Positions 1-6,605 are shown, numbered from the stretch's first letter. The stretch is 14,233 nucleotides of DNA from Clostridia bacterium (GCA_009776385.1 WRFT01000017.1:1-14233); one strand, 5' to 3'. Numbers and translations are program-made. The notes: generated by a model from the sequence alone, not told the origin.

Positions 1-759
1 CATATCAAGATTGATTCGGGTATGAACCGAATCGGCCTGTGTGATCGTGTTACGTTAAGCAGCCTGCTGGAAGCCATAGCCGGGTCCGGCCATGTAAAGC
101 TGACGGGTGTCTATACGCATTTTGCCGATACGGATGACGCGCAGTTTACCAAAACGCAGCTTCAGCGATTCTTAAACTTATGTGAATTGATACCGCCGGG
201 TGTAACGCGCCATTGTGCCGCCAGCGGCGCAGTGCTGTGCTATCCTGAAACGCAGCTTGACATGGTGCGTCCGGGTATTGCCCTATACGGGTGTCCGCCC
301 GCCGGTACAAACCTTCCGCTTCGGCCCGCGATGCGATGGACGACGGCAGTTGTCTTTCTAAAGACGGTTCCTGCCGGACAGCCCATCGGTTATGGGTGTG
401 CCTATATGACCGTAAGGGAGACGCGGGTTGCCACATTGTCAGCCGGTTATGCCGATGGTTACCGCAGGAGCGCCGCTGAGACAGGGTATGTGTTAATAGA
501 AGGTCTACGGGCTCGCCTGTTAGGGCGTGTGTGTATGGATTTTATCATGGCGGATGTAACGGATATTCCGGGGGTACAGATAGGTTCTGCGGCAATACTC
601 ATGGGCGAGCAAGGGCATGAAAGCATCACGCCGGAGGATGTCGGCCGTTTTTTCGGCAGCATTCCGCATGAGGCGCTTCTAGCGCCCTCTTTCAGAGTTA
701 AACGGGAATGGGAAAATTTTAGTGCGGACGAAGGAAAAAGGTGTTTCGGAAGTGAATAA
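1..759 (+). CDS. alr: Alanine racemase, C-terminal part (5' end outside window)
   Basis: PLP-dependent alanine racemase converts L-Ala to D-Ala for peptidoglycan. The frame is open from base 1 and begins with HIKIDSGMNRIG, matching the family block H-x-K-x-D-[ST]-G-M-x-R-x-G near residue 130 of full-length enzymes. About 128 N-terminal residues, including the PLP-binding lysine, therefore lie outside the window. An in-frame ATG at 22 is inside the domain and is not the start. The catalytic tyrosine of the second half-site sits in SAGYADGY (Tyr codon 448-450), followed by the conserved GRVCMDFIMADV block and the C-terminal IPHEALL block. The usual C-terminal S-S-R-V-P-R motif is altered to PSFRVKRE. 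The 252 visible residues plus the missing part give the usual length of about 380. It is followed after 62 bp by a membrane-protein gene on the same strand, with no clear terminator between them. Confidence 0.95.
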   Translation, partial: HIKIDSGMNRIGLCDRVTLSSLLEAIAGSGHVKLTGVYTHFADTDDAQFTKTQLQRFLNLCELIPPGVTRHCAASGAVLCYPETQLDMVRPGIALYGCPPAGTNLPLRPAMRWTTAVVFLKTVPAGQPIGYGCAYMTVRETRVATLSAGYADGYRRSAAETGYVLIEGLRARLLGRVCMDFIMADVTDIPGVQIGSAAILMGEQGHESITPEDVGRFFGSIPHEALLAPSFRVKREWENFSADEGKRCFGSE

Positions 760-821
760 TACAGGCAGGTTAGACCGGTTTTTGTTCCATCATACGGATA
801 AGCCGGGAGGGTGAACGCATC

Positions 822-1643
822 ATGGGTGCAGTTGAAACAGGTAAAAAACCAACACCGAAGAAAAAAGTAAAGCCTATTCACAAACCATATTCTAAGGGCC
901 GGCTGTGGGATAAGGCTAGCTTGAAGCGCGCGACAAGCGTTTTAGGCTTGGTTTTCATCAGTATGTTCGTTTACCTTATTACCGGTTCTCTTTTACTAAG
1001 CAGCGGCAGTTTGTTTATTCGTGTTATCCTGTGCTTCGTCTTTACGGGTTTATTCGCCTTCATTGCCTACACAAACGGCATTAACGCGGGCTTTCAAGAC
1101 GTTACTTTTTCTGAAATTGCATATCAAAGGCAGGAGGGCGGAAAGCAGTTCACTGACGATGAAGCCGCCAAATGCTACCATCCGATGAAGGGTGTCGTCA
1201 GCGCTGTCGCGGGTGTCGCTCCTTTCTTTTTGCTGGCGGTCATTTTATCTATTACAACTCAACCGCAATACTTTGTTAAATCCGCGTTACCGGGTTGGTT
1301 GGCATCGCTTGAAAGGCGTACCGAAATAGGGAACGCGCTCCGTTTTTACCACCAAAATGACCCTTGGCAGGTGACGGATGTTATTCGGGTTATTATCCGC
1401 ATGATTATCATGCCTTTCATTACCCTGGCAGGCGGTGAAGACATATGGCTTGCCGCAACCATAGAACGCTTGAGCCCTTTGTTGGTATTGATTCTGCCTG
1501 CCGGTTACGCGATTGGTTATTTAGGAGGCCCCGATGCGCGCGCTAAGATGCACGCGGGCATCGCCGCCAGTATACGCAAGAGACGGCGCCGCGAAAAAAA
1601 ACGCGTTGAGCAAAGGCGCAGAGAGCCGGAACAGCTTGTATAG
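822..1643 (+). CDS. Polytopic membrane protein of unknown function
   Basis: I do not recognise this 273-residue protein. It begins with a Lys-rich cytoplasmic stretch (residues 8-35), has about five hydrophobic segments (roughly 38-59, 64-85, 125-145, 186-203 and 216-236), and ends in a very basic tail (250-267, rich in Arg/Lys). By the positive-inside rule the N-terminus is probably cytoplasmic. A polar loop lies at about 88-124, and a second about 150-185. No catalytic motif is evident. The ATG at 822 is preceded by a GGGAGG at 805-810, a rather long 11-nt spacing. It lies between alr and rsmD on the same strand, and its stop is 2 bp before the rsmD ATG, so it is almost certainly co-transcribed and translationally coupled with rsmD. 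Its role could concern envelope or transport, but nothing in the sequence establishes this. Confidence 0.8.
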   Translation: MGAVETGKKPTPKKKVKPIHKPYSKGRLWDKASLKRATSVLGLVFISMFVYLITGSLLLSSGSLFIRVILCFVFTGLFAFIAYTNGINAGFQDVTFSEIAYQRQEGGKQFTDDEAAKCYHPMKGVVSAVAGVAPFFLLAVILSITTQPQYFVKSALPGWLASLERRTEIGNALRFYHQNDPWQVTDVIRVIIRMIIMPFITLAGGEDIWLAATIERLSPLLVLILPAGYAIGYLGGPDARAKMHAGIAASIRKRRRREKKRVEQRRREPEQLV

Positions 1644-1645
1644 CC

Positions 1646-2200
1646 ATGCGTATTATTGGCGGAAAGGATCGCTCCCGTTTACTGCAAACGCCGGCGGGCA
1701 TCCGTACACGGCCTACAAGCGAACGTGTTCGGGAATCGATTTTTGACATCTTGGGCCCGAGGGTACAAGGCGCCGGGGTGTTGGATTTGTTTTGCGGCAG
1801 CGGGGCTATGGCATTGGAGGCATTGAGCCGCGGCGCGGCGTCCGCGGTACTGGCAGACCGCGATCCGCAAGCGATTCGTGCGGCGCGTACGAACATCGCC
1901 TCGCTCGGGTATGGTACTATGGCACAAACGGTTTGCGCAGATTGGAGGCGTGCCCTGCGAACCTTAGCGGCATTGGGAAACGTGTTTGATTTGATTTTTC
2001 TGGACCCCCCCTACCACATGGCAGACTCAAACGCCATCACCGCGGAATTGGCGGCACATGACCTGTTAGCCGCTCACGCTGCCATCATCAATGAACACGA
2101 CAAGCGGTGTCCGCCCGATTATAACGAGGTCTTTATGCTGGCTGACAGGCGGATATACGGCAACACAGGCGTATCATTTTACTATCAAAGGGAGGAGTAA
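1646..2200 (+). CDS. rsmD: 16S rRNA (guanine(966)-N(2))-methyltransferase RsmD
   Basis: Class I SAM-dependent methyltransferase that methylates G966 (E. coli numbering) of 16S rRNA during small-subunit assembly; the Bacillus name is ylbH. The N-terminus MRIIGGKDRSRLL followed by TRPTSERVRESIFDIL (residues 21-36) is diagnostic of the family. Motif I (SAM binding) is VLDLFCGSGAMALEAL at 45-60, the acidic residue ending the second strand is in ADRDP (70-74), and the catalytic D-P-P-Y motif is at 120-123. At 184 residues it has the normal length. There is no strong ribosome binding site directly before the ATG, and the previous gene ends 2 bp upstream, so translation probably depends on coupling. 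coaD follows after 6 bp, the arrangement commonly seen in Bacillota. Confidence 0.97.
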   Translation: MRIIGGKDRSRLLQTPAGIRTRPTSERVRESIFDILGPRVQGAGVLDLFCGSGAMALEALSRGAASAVLADRDPQAIRAARTNIASLGYGTMAQTVCADWRRALRTLAALGNVFDLIFLDPPYHMADSNAITAELAAHDLLAAHAAIINEHDKRCPPDYNEVFMLADRRIYGNTGVSFYYQREE

Positions 2201-2206
2201 GCGCGC

Positions 2207-2737
2207 ATGAGTGGTTTTTCGGAGCACGTTTGCGTGTATCCGGGCAGTTTTGACCCTATTACGCTGGGGCATATGGATATTGTTAAGCGAGCGCGCGTCC
2301 TGTTTGGCACAGTCATCGTAGCCATACTGCATAATGAAACCAAGCAGAGCCTATTTACCTTATCCGAGCGAAAGCATATCGCAACGCTGGCATTGACTCA
2401 TATGCCTGATGTGCGAGTTGAAACATATGACGGACTCTTAACCGATTTTATGGTGCGTTCGGGCGCTAAAATCATCGTTAGGGGGCTGCGTTCGGGAAAT
2501 GATTATGACGACGAAATGAAGTCCGCAGGCCTCCGGCAAATGCTGACACCCGACATTGAAACAGTATTTTTACCGGCCGCACAGGGCTTTGCCTATATCA
2601 GCGCCTCAGCGGCGCGAGAAATCGCATCCTTCGGCGGAGACATCTTACTGTTGTTGCCCGAGGCGTCACGTGACGCGTTGGAAGGTAAGGCCATAAAGAA
2701 GCAAACCGGGAGGAATGAGCATGGAATCACGAGATAG
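2207..2737 (+). CDS. coaD: Phosphopantetheine adenylyltransferase
   Basis: Nucleotidyltransferase that joins ATP and 4'-phosphopantetheine to give dephospho-CoA, the penultimate step of CoA synthesis in the cytoplasm. The signature YPGSFDPITLGHMDIVKRA (residues 11-29) holds the adenylyl-transfer T/HxGH-type motif (G21-H22). The second hallmark, IIVRGLRSGNDYDDE, is at 89-103, followed by LTPDIETVFLPA and the ATP-binding block YISASAAREIASFGGD (130-145), in which the usual I-S-S-S is I-S-A-S. The protein has 176 residues, about 15 more than typical, because of a polar tail that runs into the next gene. GGAGGAG at 2191-2197 gives 9-nt spacing to the ATG and overlaps the rsmD stop. The 3' end overlaps the coiled-coil gene by 17 nt. 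Confidence 0.97.
   Translation: MSGFSEHVCVYPGSFDPITLGHMDIVKRARVLFGTVIVAILHNETKQSLFTLSERKHIATLALTHMPDVRVETYDGLLTDFMVRSGAKIIVRGLRSGNDYDDEMKSAGLRQMLTPDIETVFLPAAQGFAYISASAAREIASFGGDILLLLPEASRDALEGKAIKKQTGRNEHGITR
2708..2713 (+). promoter_or_regulatory. Ribosome binding site that decides the start of the coiled-coil gene
   Basis: GGGAGG lies inside the end of coaD. Two in-frame ATGs follow, at 2715 and 2721. Spacing to 2715 is 1 nt, which is too short; spacing to 2721 is 7 nt, which is near optimal. I therefore start the downstream gene at 2721. Confidence 0.75.
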
Positions 2738-3380
2738 GGAAAGGACACGCCGATCCAGTTACAGTACAGACAGGATAAAACCGCTGCTTGACGAGATTGA
2801 AAACCATATTAAGTCCTGCAAAAAAACATATATGCCGGGCGGGTACACCATCGACCGCGAATGGCTTGAAACCACTTTAGCCAGTTTGCGCGACGCCATG
2901 CCGTCGGAATTGGAACAGGCGCGTCAAATTGTACGGGAACAAAGCAGTTTGCTAAACAGCGCCGAGCGTGACCGTGAAGTCATCATCCAGCAAGCCAATC
3001 AGGAAGCGAACCGCATTCAGCAAGAAGCGCAAGACTACATGCAGCGTGCCCAGTCACAAGGCAACATGTTTTATAACCAAAAATTGGAAGAGGGCCGGCA
3101 GATTCTGGAGGCTAACAAGCATGAAGCGGAAATGATTATAAACGACGCGCAAGATCAAGCGGACCGCATGATAGATGAACAAGAGGTGGTGATTCGCGCT
3201 AAAACCGAAGCCGCCGAGATAATGGAACGCGCCCAAATAGAAATAAACGATACAAAAGAAAAAATGTATCAATATCTTGATGAGACCATCGCGTACCTGG
3301 ACGAAGAGTTTAACAAAGCGCAGGTAGAGCTACGGAAAACACGGCAAAACTTATCCTTACGGAACCGTGAGGAGCCGTAA
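2721..3380 (+). CDS. Cytoplasmic coiled-coil protein, DivIVA/ATPase-subunit-like in composition
   Basis: A 219-residue hydrophilic protein with no signal peptide or membrane segment. After a short Arg/Ser-rich N-terminus comes a segment rich in aliphatic residues (about 17-68), then a nearly unbroken Glu/Gln/Ala/Arg-rich helix from about 70 to 210. This helix has repeated A-x-x-E-A-x-x-I and AQxxADRMI patterns typical of long coiled coils. Genes next to coaD in clostridia are often annotated as ATPase or V-type H+-ATPase subunit H because of such helices, but no ATPase motif is present here. A scaffold or cell-division/morphogenesis role is possible by analogy with DivIVA-type proteins; I cannot assign one. 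It overlaps coaD by 17 nt, so it is translationally coupled, and it is the last gene of the operon, with a terminator hairpin over its stop codon. Confidence 0.85.
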   Translation: MESRDRERTRRSSYSTDRIKPLLDEIENHIKSCKKTYMPGGYTIDREWLETTLASLRDAMPSELEQARQIVREQSSLLNSAERDREVIIQQANQEANRIQQEAQDYMQRAQSQGNMFYNQKLEEGRQILEANKHEAEMIINDAQDQADRMIDEQEVVIRAKTEAAEIMERAQIEINDTKEKMYQYLDETIAYLDEEFNKAQVELRKTRQNLSLRNREEP

Positions 3381-3386
3381 GTTTTT
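3356..3386 (+). terminator. Intrinsic terminator overlapping the stop codon
   Basis: CTTACGG (3356-3362) pairs perfectly with CCGTAAG (3375-3381) across a 12-nt loop and is followed directly by TTTTT (3382-3386). The TAA stop (3378-3380) lies within the right arm. It ends the alr-rsmD-coaD-coiled-coil unit. The 7-bp stem with a longish loop suggests moderate strength. Confidence 0.7.
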
Positions 3387-3515
3387 AGCATCGCTCCGCT
3401 GCCATTGTAACCACTTAACGGATGATTTTAGCCATAAAGTGTTCCGGCGTATACATCGTGAACAAAGCTTCTTAGTAATATTTGTCGATTTAATCAGTTC
3501 CCCTTTGATATTAAA

Positions 3516-3533
3516 ATGTTTATAATAAAACAT
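3516..3533 (+). promoter_or_regulatory. Promoter -10 box inside an 18-bp palindrome (candidate operator)
   Basis: A perfect TATAAT is at 3521-3526, upstream of the ABC ATPase gene. It lies wholly within the inverted repeat ATGTTT-N6-AAACAT (3516-3533). No good -35 box sits 16-18 bp upstream: TTCCCC occupies the place. The TTGATA at 3505-3510 is only 10 bp away, which is too close. The -10 assignment is therefore reasonable but the promoter is non-canonical. A repressor bound to the palindrome would cover the -10 element. The regulator is unknown. Confidence 0.5.
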
Positions 3534-3545
3534 ATCATTTTCATT

Positions 3546-3563
3546 TAGGCGATGTTGCGCCTA
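3546..3563 (+). promoter_or_regulatory. Leader hairpin before the ABC ATPase gene
   Basis: TAGGCG (3546-3551) and CGCCTA (3558-3563) form a perfect 6-bp stem with a 6-nt loop. It lies between the predicted transcription start (about 3533) and the AGGAGG at 3579-3584, so it would be near the 5' end of the mRNA. There is no T-run after it, so it is not a terminator. It could stabilise the mRNA or be a protein-binding site. Confidence 0.5.
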
Positions 3564-3578
3564 TAGAATATCTTAATG

Positions 3579-3584
3579 AGGAGG
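3579..3584 (+). promoter_or_regulatory. Ribosome binding site fixing the ABC ATPase start at 3594
   Basis: AGGAGG here lies downstream of an in-frame ATG at 3576 and 9 nt before the ATG at 3594. The upstream ATG overlaps the site itself and cannot use it, so the protein starts at 3594 with MSGVSLNHITK, which also agrees with the usual family N-terminus. Confidence 0.85.
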
Positions 3585-3593
3585 CGTATCTTA

Positions 3594-4565
3594 ATGTCCG
3601 GAGTATCACTTAATCATATCACGAAGATTTTCCCGGGCGGCGTAACTGCCGTAAGCGACTTCTGTCTGAACATTGAAGACAAGGAGTTTATCGTATTGGT
3701 CGGCCCGTCGGGATGCGGAAAATCCACCACCCTGCGCATGGTTGCCGGTCTTGAGGAGATTTCCGAGGGAGAGCTGTACATAGCCGATAAACTGGTCAAC
3801 GATGTCGCTCCAAAAGACCGTGATATCGCCATGGTTTTCCAGAACTACGCGCTATACCCCCACATGACTGTTTACGACAACATGGCCTTCGGCCTGAAGC
3901 TTCGTAAAACCCCCAAAGACGAAATTCGCCGCCGTGTGGAAGAAGCCGCCCGTATTCTGGATATCGGGCATCTTTTAAACCGGAAACCGAAGGCATTATC
4001 CGGCGGGCAGCGCCAGCGTGTCGCGTTAGGACGCGCCATCGTCAGAGAACCGAAGGTCTTCCTGATGGACGAACCGCTTTCCAACTTGGACGCGAAGCTT
4101 CGTGTGGCAATGCGTACGGAAATAACAAAGCTGCATCAACGGCTGCAAACCACCTTCATCTATGTTACACACGACCAAACCGAGGCCATGACCATGGGTT
4201 CCCGCATTGTTGTTATGAAGGACGGAATCATTCAGCAGGTAGACACCCCGCAAAACCTATACGATTACCCCATCAATCAATTCGTCGCCGGCTTTATCGG
4301 AAGCCCGCAGATGAACTTCTTCGATGTTAAGTTTGACAGGGAAGGCAAGGATGTCGTAGCGCTCTTCGGTGATAACAAGATTGTCGTTCCCGCAGGCAAA
4401 ATAGCCAAGTTCACGGACGAAGGCTACATCGGCAAGGAAGTGGTTATGGGTATCCGCCCGGAGAACATCCACGACGAGCAGGCGGTTTTGACCGCTTATC
4501 CCGACGCGAACGTGACGGCCAATGTGGAAGTGACGGAGTTGATGGGATCGGAGACCTATCTGTAA
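3594..4565 (+). CDS. ugpC: ABC sugar-importer ATPase (UgpC/MsmX type), C-terminally truncated by an in-frame stop
   Basis: ATPase subunit of CUT1-type carbohydrate ABC importers, acting at the inner face of the membrane. All nucleotide-binding motifs are intact: Walker A GPSGCGKST (37-45), Q-loop Q83, signature LSGGQ (135-139), Walker B VFLMDE (155-160), and H-loop H193. The MalK-type regulatory OB/TOBE region starts at about 240, with VVMGIRPENIH at 283-293. Codon 324 is TAA, giving 323 residues rather than the usual 365-375. The same frame continues for 49 family-like residues (see 4566-4715), so the stop is premature. No permease or binding-protein gene is adjacent, and the gene has its own leader and terminator, as expected for a shared ATPase of the MsmX/MsmK kind. 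The ATPase core should fold; loss of the last TOBE strands may impair stability or regulation. Sequencing error, a recent nonsense mutation and readthrough remain open. Confidence 0.9.
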   Translation: MSGVSLNHITKIFPGGVTAVSDFCLNIEDKEFIVLVGPSGCGKSTTLRMVAGLEEISEGELYIADKLVNDVAPKDRDIAMVFQNYALYPHMTVYDNMAFGLKLRKTPKDEIRRRVEEAARILDIGHLLNRKPKALSGGQRQRVALGRAIVREPKVFLMDEPLSNLDAKLRVAMRTEITKLHQRLQTTFIYVTHDQTEAMTMGSRIVVMKDGIIQQVDTPQNLYDYPINQFVAGFIGSPQMNFFDVKFDREGKDVVALFGDNKIVVPAGKIAKFTDEGYIGKEVVMGIRPENIHDEQAVLTAYPDANVTANVEVTELMGSETYL

Positions 4566-4715
4566 CTGAAGATATCCGGCAAGGAAGATAACGTCATCGC
4601 CCGCGTCGATCCGCGTTCTACCAGCCGCGCCGGCAGCGAAGTGAAGATTGCCTTTGACGTCAATCACCTGCACTTCTTTGACAAGGAAACGGAAGCGTCC
4701 ATTTTAAACAGCTAA
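4566..4715 (+). other. In-frame remainder of the ABC ATPase gene beyond the premature TAA
   Basis: Directly after the TAA at 4563-4565, the same frame encodes 49 residues beginning LKISGKEDNVIARVDPRS and ending in HFFDKETEASILNS before a TAA at 4713-4715. The segments I-A-R-V-D-P-R and H-x-F-D-K-E-T-E are the usual C-terminal end of the UgpC/MsmX family. Read through, the gene would give a 373-residue protein of normal length. No frameshift or second stop is seen, so decay is either very recent or absent. TAA differs by one base from the Tyr codons TAT and TAC, and the codons on either side are both CTG. Confidence 0.9.
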
Positions 4716-4725
4716 ACGTCTCATT

Positions 4726-4760
4726 AAAAAAAGCGTCCGGTTGATTCGGACGCTTTTTTT
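4726..4760. terminator. Bidirectional intrinsic terminator between convergent genes
   Basis: GCGTCCG (4733-4739) pairs perfectly with CGGACGC (4747-4753) across a 7-nt loop. It is flanked by seven A (4726-4732) on the left and seven T (4754-4760) on the right, which also pair. It lies 11 bp after the last codon of the ABC ATPase frame and about 48 bp past the end of the minus-strand gene. The A/T tracts allow it to stop transcription from both sides. Confidence 0.93.
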
Positions 4761-4807
4761 GTTATCTATTGGCCGGGGATGCTTGGTTTGACAGACAATA
4801 CAATGGA

Positions 4808-6532
4808 TTATACTTTATTTGCCTCGATAAGTATTTCATCATATAAGTCTTTTAAGACTTGTCCGGTAACATTAGATGGTGACACGCTGGTTTGATATGC
4901 TTCCACGGCAATTTTTGTTTCAGCGCTAAAAGTAGTGGTATTTATAAAGTCGTTCGATAAAAGTGTTAGCTTAATCAATGCGTTATTTAGACTTTTTACC
5001 TCATCCCCAATGTCTCCAAGTTTAAGCGGCCATATGTTAATGGTGGGGGGAGGCGAGTCAGTAGGTGGGGGAGGCGAAGTTTCCTCAGGAGTCGCGGTTG
5101 GCGTTTCCGTAGGAGTGGTGCTGGGGTCATCCGTGGGACCGCCTGTTGGCGCGCCCGTCGGCGTGGGTGTGGGCGCTTGTGTCGGACCGGAAGTGGGCGT
5201 GGGCGTCGCTGTTGGATTAGCGGGTGCGTTGGACGCGTACAGGGCTTTCATGGTATCCGTATCGGCATTGCCCGTTACCTTTAACCCGGCCGATTTTTGG
5301 AAGGCTGACACGGCGGCGGCCGTCTTTGACCCGTAAATCCCGTCCGGCTGACCTACCTGCGTATAGAATAACTCAATCAAACGTTCTTGCAGCATAACTA
5401 CGCGTTCGCCGCGCTGGCCCGTTCTGCGCGCCTTATGTAAATTAAACCGGGAAGCGCGTGAGGAATACATTAAGTCTAATAGATTCGCGGAAGCCGTATT
5501 GGATTCGGTATATCCGGATTGCTCCTGAAACAGATGCAAGCAGCGCAGAGTGTTCTGCCCGAACACACCGTCAACGGAGGTGAGGGGATATCCCAGTCTT
5601 CTGAGACGGTTTTGCATGTTACGAACCAATGATCCGTTTTGACCGAATTTAACGGGCGTGTATCCCACGCCCACATCGGACGGCGGAGCCGCCGTAGGGG
5701 GAGGTGTTATATAGGGCGTCGCGGCAGGTGTTGCCGTAGGCGTCGGAGTGGGTGTGGGCATCGCCGAGTCCATACTCTTGGAGTAATGGAAGGAACCCGT
5801 ATCCGGATCCATCCTGTAAGAGATGATGATATCGTTGATGATTACAACAGATACCGTATCTTCCGGCAAAATGACCAACCGCGCCATGAGTGTTTCAAGG
5901 TTGTAGATGACCGCGTTTCCCTTGCCGTCCAAGGCGATTAAATTGTTGTCAGAGGCAAATAACGAAACGGGCATCATGAGCGCAGGGCCTATCTCACGCG
6001 CGACGGGCGGTACGGACGCGCTGCCCGTCAAGGCGTTTAGCGGATATGCCATGAACACAATGCCCGCCTGGGTTAACTCGGCGTAATATAATGTGTCCTG
6101 ATCATGAACCGCGTTGATTACGAAGCGGGAGGCAATGGATATCTCACCCTCCGGCGTGATGTAAAAGAGTTCGCCCTCATCGGATATGCGAAATGACGGC
6201 TTAACGCTGTATTCATCCAGTTGTTCCTGTGTCGGCATGACGGCAATGGAACTGCTGCCGGATCCGTCCAAATAAACATTGTATAGGCTGCCGCCATTCG
6301 CCAGACAGTATACAGACGTGTCGGTGACAGACAGGATATCATTTACAGCGGTAGGCAATACACGTGAACTGCCCGTTGCGTTGTCGATGATATACAGATA
6401 ATCGTTTTCGCCGATATAAACCGTATAGGCCGGTGTTGTAAACGATGGTGCGGCATCCGCCAGCAGAGGCTCGAAACTTATCAGTAACACGAGAGCCAAT
6501 AAGAATGAGAATAATTTGGTTTTTGTTTGCAT
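4808..6532 (-). CDS. Secreted protein with three peptidoglycan-binding domains and Thr-Pro linkers
   Basis: A 574-residue exported protein with a signal peptide at 1-28 (KTK, hydrophobic core, then ADAA). Residues 35-250 hold repeated short strands such as ENDYLYIIDNATGSSR and NGGSLYNVYLDGSG that resemble DUF5050/propeller-like folds (inference). A Thr-Pro linker (258-286) leads to PG_binding_1-like domain 1 (293-357, G-Y-P-L-T-S-V-D-G-V-F-G) and domain 2 (367-433, QPDGIYGSKTAAAVSAFQ). A second, 60-residue Thr/Pro/Ser linker (437-497) leads to a divergent third domain (502-566), in which the D-G-x-F-G turn is lost. No amidase, transpeptidase or other hydrolase domain is present, and no sortase signal is seen, so retention would be through wall binding. 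The ATG at 6532 has GGAGG 9 nt upstream (complement of 6542-6546). The 3' end faces the bidirectional terminator. The domains suggest a wall-bound sensor or structural protein. Confidence 0.88.
   Translation of the reverse strand: MQTKTKLFSFLLALVLLISFEPLLADAAPSFTTPAYTVYIGENDYLYIIDNATGSSRVLPTAVNDILSVTDTSVYCLANGGSLYNVYLDGSGSSSIAVMPTQEQLDEYSVKPSFRISDEGELFYITPEGEISIASRFVINAVHDQDTLYYAELTQAGIVFMAYPLNALTGSASVPPVAREIGPALMMPVSLFASDNNLIALDGKGNAVIYNLETLMARLVILPEDTVSVVIINDIIISYRMDPDTGSFHYSKSMDSAMPTPTPTPTATPAATPYITPPPTAAPPSDVGVGYTPVKFGQNGSLVRNMQNRLRRLGYPLTSVDGVFGQNTLRCLHLFQEQSGYTESNTASANLLDLMYSSRASRFNLHKARRTGQRGERVVMLQERLIELFYTQVGQPDGIYGSKTAAAVSAFQKSAGLKVTGNADTDTMKALYASNAPANPTATPTPTSGPTQAPTPTPTGAPTGGPTDDPSTTPTETPTATPEETSPPPPTDSPPPTINIWPLKLGDIGDEVKSLNNALIKLTLLSNDFINTTTFSAETKIAVEAYQTSVSPSNVTGQVLKDLYDEILIEANKV
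5042..5224 (-). repeat. Low-complexity Thr-Pro linker coding repeat
   Basis: Tandem variants of Thr-Pro, Gly-Pro-Thr and Ala-Pro-Thr codons encode residues 437-497 of the peptidoglycan-binding protein. A shorter copy of the same kind encodes the linker at 5675-5761. On the plus strand these appear as GTGGGCGTG-like runs, which create an open Gly/Val-rich shadow frame that is not a gene. Such tracts can change length by slippage. Confidence 0.7.
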
Positions 6533-6570
6533 GGTTCTTTTCCTCCGATTTTCAAAGTATACCCATTAGA

Positions 6571-6590
6571 CGTTTGTCAAACGCGTTTTG
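6571..6590. promoter_or_regulatory. Overlapping palindromes upstream of the peptidoglycan-binding protein gene
   Basis: CGTTTG-T-CAAACG (6571-6583) is a perfect 13-bp palindrome. It overlaps a second perfect palindrome, AAACGCGTTT (6579-6588), and a third half-site, CGTTTTG, ends at 6590. On the minus strand the first contains TTGACA (6580-6575), a perfect -35 sequence. The nearest -10-like TATACT (6561-6556) is only 13 bp away, so promoter geometry is poor. The site is 39 bp before the start codon and is best read as an operator candidate. Confidence 0.45.
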
Positions 6591-6605
6591 TTGCGTCCAA
6601 AATAA

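Noticed and set aside
760..821. Possible terminator after alr (GGTTAGACC then a T-run)
   Set aside because: The stem would be only 3 bp, so the alr transcript probably continues into the membrane-protein gene.
459..881. 140-residue minus-strand open frame across the alr end
   Set aside because: It covers the conserved alr C-terminus and the start of the next gene on the opposite strand; the coding evidence is on the plus strand.
3505..3526. TTGATA with TATAAT as a -35/-10 pair for the ABC ATPase gene
   Set aside because: The spacing is 10 bp, too short for a standard promoter; only the -10 box is kept.
4935..5336. Plus-strand open frame rich in Gly-Val repeats
   Set aside because: It is the antisense of the Thr-Pro linker of the minus-strand peptidoglycan-binding protein; the repetitive composition keeps the shadow frame open.
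6556..6580. TTGACA with TATACT as a promoter for the peptidoglycan-binding protein gene
   Set aside because: The two boxes on the minus strand are only 13 bp apart, and the predicted start would fall at the ribosome binding site, so the geometry does not fit a standard sigma-A promoter.
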